In this document: positions 30,897 to 34,197 of the stretch, in pieces
Position numbering within the stretch: the first letter of the stretch is position 1
How the letters are laid out: the number at the start of each line of letters is the position of its first letter
NCBI GenBank assembly: GCA_030141605.1
Contig: JAQGDQ010001574.1
Span: 1-34,197, forward strand
DNA length: 34,197 nt
Direction: 5' to 3'
DNA from: Tubiluchus corallicola
Lineage: Eukaryota > Priapulida > Priapulimorpha > Priapulimorphida > Tubiluchidae
Translations under genes and position numbers: made by a program
The notes under the pieces: generated by a model
Databases searched by the model: none
Seen by the model: only the letters and a program-made list of their open reading frames with translations
What the model was told of the DNA's origin: nothing

Positions 30897-31076
30897 GTGC
30901 TAAATACACAAGCATAACACAAATAGCAGGGAAGAACTCTGCACCCAACAACAAGTTGATCATTGACCACCGTCCATCCAACGAAAATTACGACGAAGCA
31001 CAGAAATTGACCGTGAACGAGATATTCTCTACTCTGGAAGCAAATAGACAGGGTAAAAACCCAGTGAAGCCAAAAG
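30897..31076 (+). CDS. SH2-adaptor gene, exon 7
   Basis: The acceptor is ATTCTTTTCCAG and the donor is AAAAG|GTAAGC (strong). It is phase 1 to phase 1, 180 bases. It encodes GAKYTSITQIAGKNSAPNNK, an SNENYDEAQKLTV segment with another acidic-context tyrosine, and NEIFSTLEANRQ, probably helical, ending NPVKPKG. An internal donor-like site (GACAGG|GTAAAA, ~31052) could shorten it. No domain is recognised; it is part of the disordered tail. The exon is flanked by inverted repeats at 29065-29400 and 31110-31440. Confidence 0.85.
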
Positions 31077-31109
31077 GTAAGCTCTACTTGAATCATCCAT
31101 TCCACAATT

Positions 31110-31440
31110 TCATTGTGTGCACGCACAGTTGCTGTAGGTCAAAGGTTAAGTCCATAGCTATGCGTCTTAACTACAACTGTTACGTGGCATGTGGGTAAAG
31201 CAAAGCCGTCTGGAGCTTCAGTTCAATAACTTCAGTTGTATTACGTGGCCTTTACTAGCAGGATCTTGATTGGAAACAACAAAAAATGAACTAGGCAAGG
31301 TTCTAGTTAGCTGCTAAAGCTGTTACTATCGCAACAGTATGAGCTGCGAGGCGTTGTCAAGTGTACACAAATGCGTTGTTTGGTACACTTAAGATGACAA
31401 CCTATGACCTCTTCATGATCATCATCAATCGCTGAAACTG
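31110..31440. repeat. Inverted dispersed repeat, right member
   Basis: Inverted partner of 29065-29400 with about 1.7 kb between them; exon 7 lies in the interval. Divergence is moderate, with several small indels. Confidence 0.8.
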
Positions 31441-32425
31441 TGAAAAAGCTTAATGAATTGACGTCAATTTTTACAGCGTCAGTAGTAACTGTTGCTAAGT
31501 AACACTTGTTACTCGGTCATTAAATTCTGCGTTGTCCACGAGACCCTCTGCTCAGACAAACTAGTAGGTCTCTTACAGCTACAACTAGCCAGTCTCGCAT
31601 AGCAAGTCCCAAGTTATATGAAAGAAATGTTGTAGGTTGGTGGACATAATCTGATTCCTCTCACCATTTGCAATTGGTTTGGCCTTGCTGATTTATTTAC
31701 ATTTATTACATTCTTATGACAATCTTATGTGAATCCAATTTTTCGTTTTTTTTTTATTTTTATTTTTCTGTCACTTTCATATTACATCTTCATATCCTTT
31801 CACTTTTCACACTCCTTTCCTTCCCATTAACCACCTGTGGATGCGCCCAGTCCAGGCAAAGAAACGGCAAAAATCAGTATTGAACTGCGCGATAGACCTG
31901 CAATTTATTAAAATAACAGATCACAAAAAGTGCTTAAGAATGTGCTGAAGCTTATTACTATTTAGATAAAATGAAAAGTTAGTTTTAAGAAGACTGAAAC
32001 ACAAATTATTACTTTATGATTCTAGACATTTGAAGCAATTCTAACCAATTTAGACTATTAACTAATTATTAAAGTAGATGCTGAGTTACATTTACTGATG
32101 ACAACTTTGGCTTGAAAATACAACTAGTGACTGTTAAATTGCAACAAAATAGACAAAGCAATGCAAGTATCACCAAACGGCATGATCAGCATAGCGGCAA
32201 CAGAAAATCTAACTACGTGTAAGAACAACTGTGATTGATAGGTGGCGTATACTACTAAAGCTTAGGTCACATGACTAAGGCTGGCTTCGTTTTAAACAGT
32301 TTCAGCAAATGCATGTTTGTAAAAATGCGAAAAGAAGACAAATGATTATAGAATGCTAGATTAAATTGCATGACACCAACAACACCTTTTATTCTTGCAG
32401 CTATGCTTTTCTTTCTATTTGCTAC
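31441..32425. other. Intron 7, no gene or repeat recognised
   Basis: About 1 kb of AT-rich unique DNA. A poly-T tract near 31745-31765 and a TTTTATTCTTGCAG acceptor-like site at 32388-32400 occur, but what follows is not an open coding exon. Confidence 0.5.
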
Positions 32426-32500
32426 TCAGGGGGCTTGACATTACTATCTGTTATATTTATTGTGTTTGATGTTCAATAAACGTGTATTCTACTTGATTTA
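32426..32500. repeat. Fragment of the LTR-like repeat (uninterrupted site)
   Basis: CAGGGGGCTTGACATTACTA followed by TCTGTTATATTTATTGTGTT and TTCAATAAACGTGT matches the sequence of 15880-15899 joined to 16223-16260, without the MITE present there. Confidence 0.85.
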
Positions 32501-32554
32501 TCAGTGTCTTAGCACTTACCTTTAGAAACTTCTTCATACATGGCAAATTGGATA

Positions 32555-33220
32555 AACTAAACTAAACTACACTACACTACACTACACTACACTACACTAC
32601 ACTACACTACACTACACTACACTACACTACACTACACTACACTACACTACACTACACTACACTACACTACACTACACTACACTACTCTACACTAAACTAA
32701 ACTAAACTAAACTAAACTAAACTAAACTAAACTAAACTAAACTAAACTAAACTAAACTAAACTAAACTAAACTAAACTAAACTAAACTAAACTAAACTAA
32801 ACTAAACTAAACTAAACTAAACTAAACTAAACAACTAAACTAAACTAAACTAAACTAAACTAAACTAAACTAAACTAAACTAAACTAAACTAAACTAAAC
32901 TAAACTAAACTAAACTAAACTAAAGTAAACTAAACTAAACTAAACTAAACTACGCTACGCTACGCTAAGCTAAGCTAAGCTAAGCTACACTACGCTACGC
33001 TACGCTACGCTAAGCTAAGCTAAGCTAAGCTAAGCTAAGCTACACTACACTACACTACACTACACTACACTACACTACACTACACTACACTACACTACAC
33101 TACACTACACTAAACTAAACTAAACTAAACTAAACTAAACTAAACTAAACTAAACTAAACTAAACTAAACTAAACTAAACAACTAAACTAAAATAAACTA
33201 AACCAAACTAAACTAAATAT
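32555..33220. repeat. (ACTAA/ACTAC/GCTAA/GCTAC)n pentanucleotide array
   Basis: A ~665-bp block-structured array of pure runs: ACTAC, then ACTAA, then short GCTAC and GCTAA blocks, then ACTAC, then ACTAA again. Two one-unit slips (AACAACTAAAC) occur near 32830 and 33180. It ends about 55 bases before exon 8. The LINE tails at 7120 and 21725 end in the same AAACTAAAC motif, so the array may have grown from such a tail. Confidence 0.97.
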
Positions 33221-33275
33221 CAAGACCTGTCGTTCATTCCACGGTTGGATTAGGCAACTTTTCTACATCTTTCAG

Positions 33276-33400
33276 GTTTTGAGGGACATCATCGATTCTT
33301 CGAGGAGCTGAGTCAAATCACAAGAAAACTGAAGTTCCGCAGCGTCAGAGACAAGGACAAAAGCAGAAGCTACGGCAACATTACCGTCATCAACGTCTAG
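33276..33400 (+). CDS. SH2-adaptor gene, terminal exon 8
   Basis: The acceptor is TCTACATCTTTCAG. It enters in phase 1 and ends with TAG at 33398-33400. It encodes 40 residues beginning FEGHHRFFEELSQITRKLKF and ending KSRSYGNITVINV. The first part is probably a short basic helix; the Y-G-N of the last part gives a third Y-x-N. A hydrophobic C-terminal V-I-N-V could resemble a PDZ ligand, which is inference only. With the preceding exons the visible protein part is 520 residues. Confidence 0.85.
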
Positions 33401-33590
33401 CATAAACATACTGTCGATATTTACAAAAACGTTACTTTTGTTGCCATAGCAACACAATTTGTGAGGTCGTGGACATAGGATAGCATCAATACAGTCTTAC
33501 ATACGTAAGAAGATGGACAATTGTTATGACAATATAATTTCAAATGATATTTTTATGGCAACTTCTTTGAGAATGACTACAGACAATATA

Positions 33591-33596
33591 AATAAA
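33591..33596 (+). terminator. Probable poly(A) signal of the SH2 gene
   Basis: AATAAA about 190 bases after the stop codon, with further A-rich and then GT-containing sequence (TTGTGATGTTGTTTAG) downstream, as expected for a cleavage site near 33610-33620. Confidence 0.6.
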
Positions 33597-33619
33597 AATA
33601 ACAAATTGTGATGTTGTTT

Positions 33620-33977
33620 AGTGAAAGGAACCTGCAATGTGTGATCAGGGCTGTAATGGAGATGGGATGGAAAGTGAGAACGAATTATTTAACTTTTGTG
33701 CCAAGAAAATCGGTACAATATGTAACTAAGAAAACAGGACTAAAGACAGGCGGTAGAATTTTATTTTGACAACACTACAGCGTGACAATGAAAATGTCAT
33801 GTTATATAGCGTGTATGAACTGTCTGACGACATTACAATGTCTACCTTTCTCCATTATGAAGTATTCTTCAAAAGTAAAGAAGTTATACAGAGGTCTTTT
33901 TGTGTGAAATCCATCCACGTGGCAAATCTGCCTCCCTTTGAGTTATTAAATAGTTTGATTCGTGGAAAGCTTTAATA
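33620..33977. other. Region after the SH2 gene
   Basis: Contains a 69-codon plus frame at 33766-33975 (from MTTLQRDNENVML) without recognised motif or splice context. It is too weak to call a gene. Confidence 0.45.
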
Positions 33978-33979
33978 AG

Positions 33980-34197
33980 TGGACTATCTTCCTGAAATCC
34001 CAGAGCATTAAAGTGGACTGTCTTCCAGTAATATCAGAGCATTAAAGTGGACTGTCTTCCGGTAATCCCAGAGCATTAAAGTGGACTGTCTTCCTGAAAT
34101 CGCAGAGCATTAAAGTGGACTGTCTTCCAGTAATATCAGAGCATTAAAGTGGACTGTCTTCCAGAAATCACAGAGCATTAAAGTGGACTGTCTTCCG
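33980..34197. repeat. 34-bp tandem repeat at the window end
   Basis: About six copies of CAGAGCATTAAAGTGGACTG plus TCTTCCNGNAATN, alternating between AGTAATAT, GGTAATCC and TGAAATCG-type variants. The array runs off the window edge. Confidence 0.95.

Noticed and set aside
33766-33975. 69-codon plus frame after the poly(A) signal
   Set aside because: Short, unrecognised, no promoter or splice evidence; could be a chance ORF.

Overview
This is eukaryotic, almost certainly metazoan, DNA. It is AT-rich, contains spliceosomal introns with GT/AG borders, and is packed with LINE remnants, a 5S-rRNA-headed SINE, LTR pieces, many MITEs with clear target-site duplications, and long micro- and minisatellites. 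A marine invertebrate would fit, but that is inference; nothing here fixes the phylum. No prokaryotic operon, CRISPR array or tRNA gene was seen.

Layout. 1-2,500: a 26-bp tandem repeat and a TA-flanked MITE. 2,529-2,977: two exons of a liprin-alpha-type gene (linker plus third SAM domain). 3,000-8,400: MITEs, three tandem palindromes, a ~55-bp minisatellite, two LINE 3' ends, and a possible first exon at 4,869. 8,479-13,098: a large inverted-repeat unit with ~0.6-kb arms enclosing tandem ~105-bp repeats and a single-exon 534-codon ORF of unknown function with two different 13-residue repeats. 13,240-16,400: tetranucleotide arrays, a hAT-type MITE and an LTR-like repeat split by a pogo/Tigger-type MITE. 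16,507-33,400: eight exons, all in compatible phase, of a plus-strand SH2 adaptor gene resembling the STAP1/STAP2 family. Its introns hold MITEs, microsatellites, the SINE, an ~80-copy 24-bp array, LINE fragments, a solo LTR and a 670-bp pentanucleotide array. A 34-bp tandem repeat closes the window.

The SH2 gene's visible part encodes 520 residues. It has a canonical SH2 domain, then a disordered tail with VPERPSSM repeats, proline-rich stretches and two YxN motifs (Grb2-SH2 consensus). Exons 5-7 are all phase 1-1 and thus individually skippable. The 5' end is not established: no PH domain was found. The liprin SAM exon ends in phase 0 and the first SH2-gene exon starts in phase 0, so a SAM-SH2 chimera is formally possible, though separate genes remain equally plausible.

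Most interesting candidates: (i) the 24-bp array in intron 4, whose units carry splice-site-like borders and stay open in exactly the gene's phase-1 frame for ~2 kb; (ii) the inverted-repeat unit with its non-transposase ORF; (iii) the possible SAM-SH2 fusion; (iv) inverted repeats flanking exon 7.
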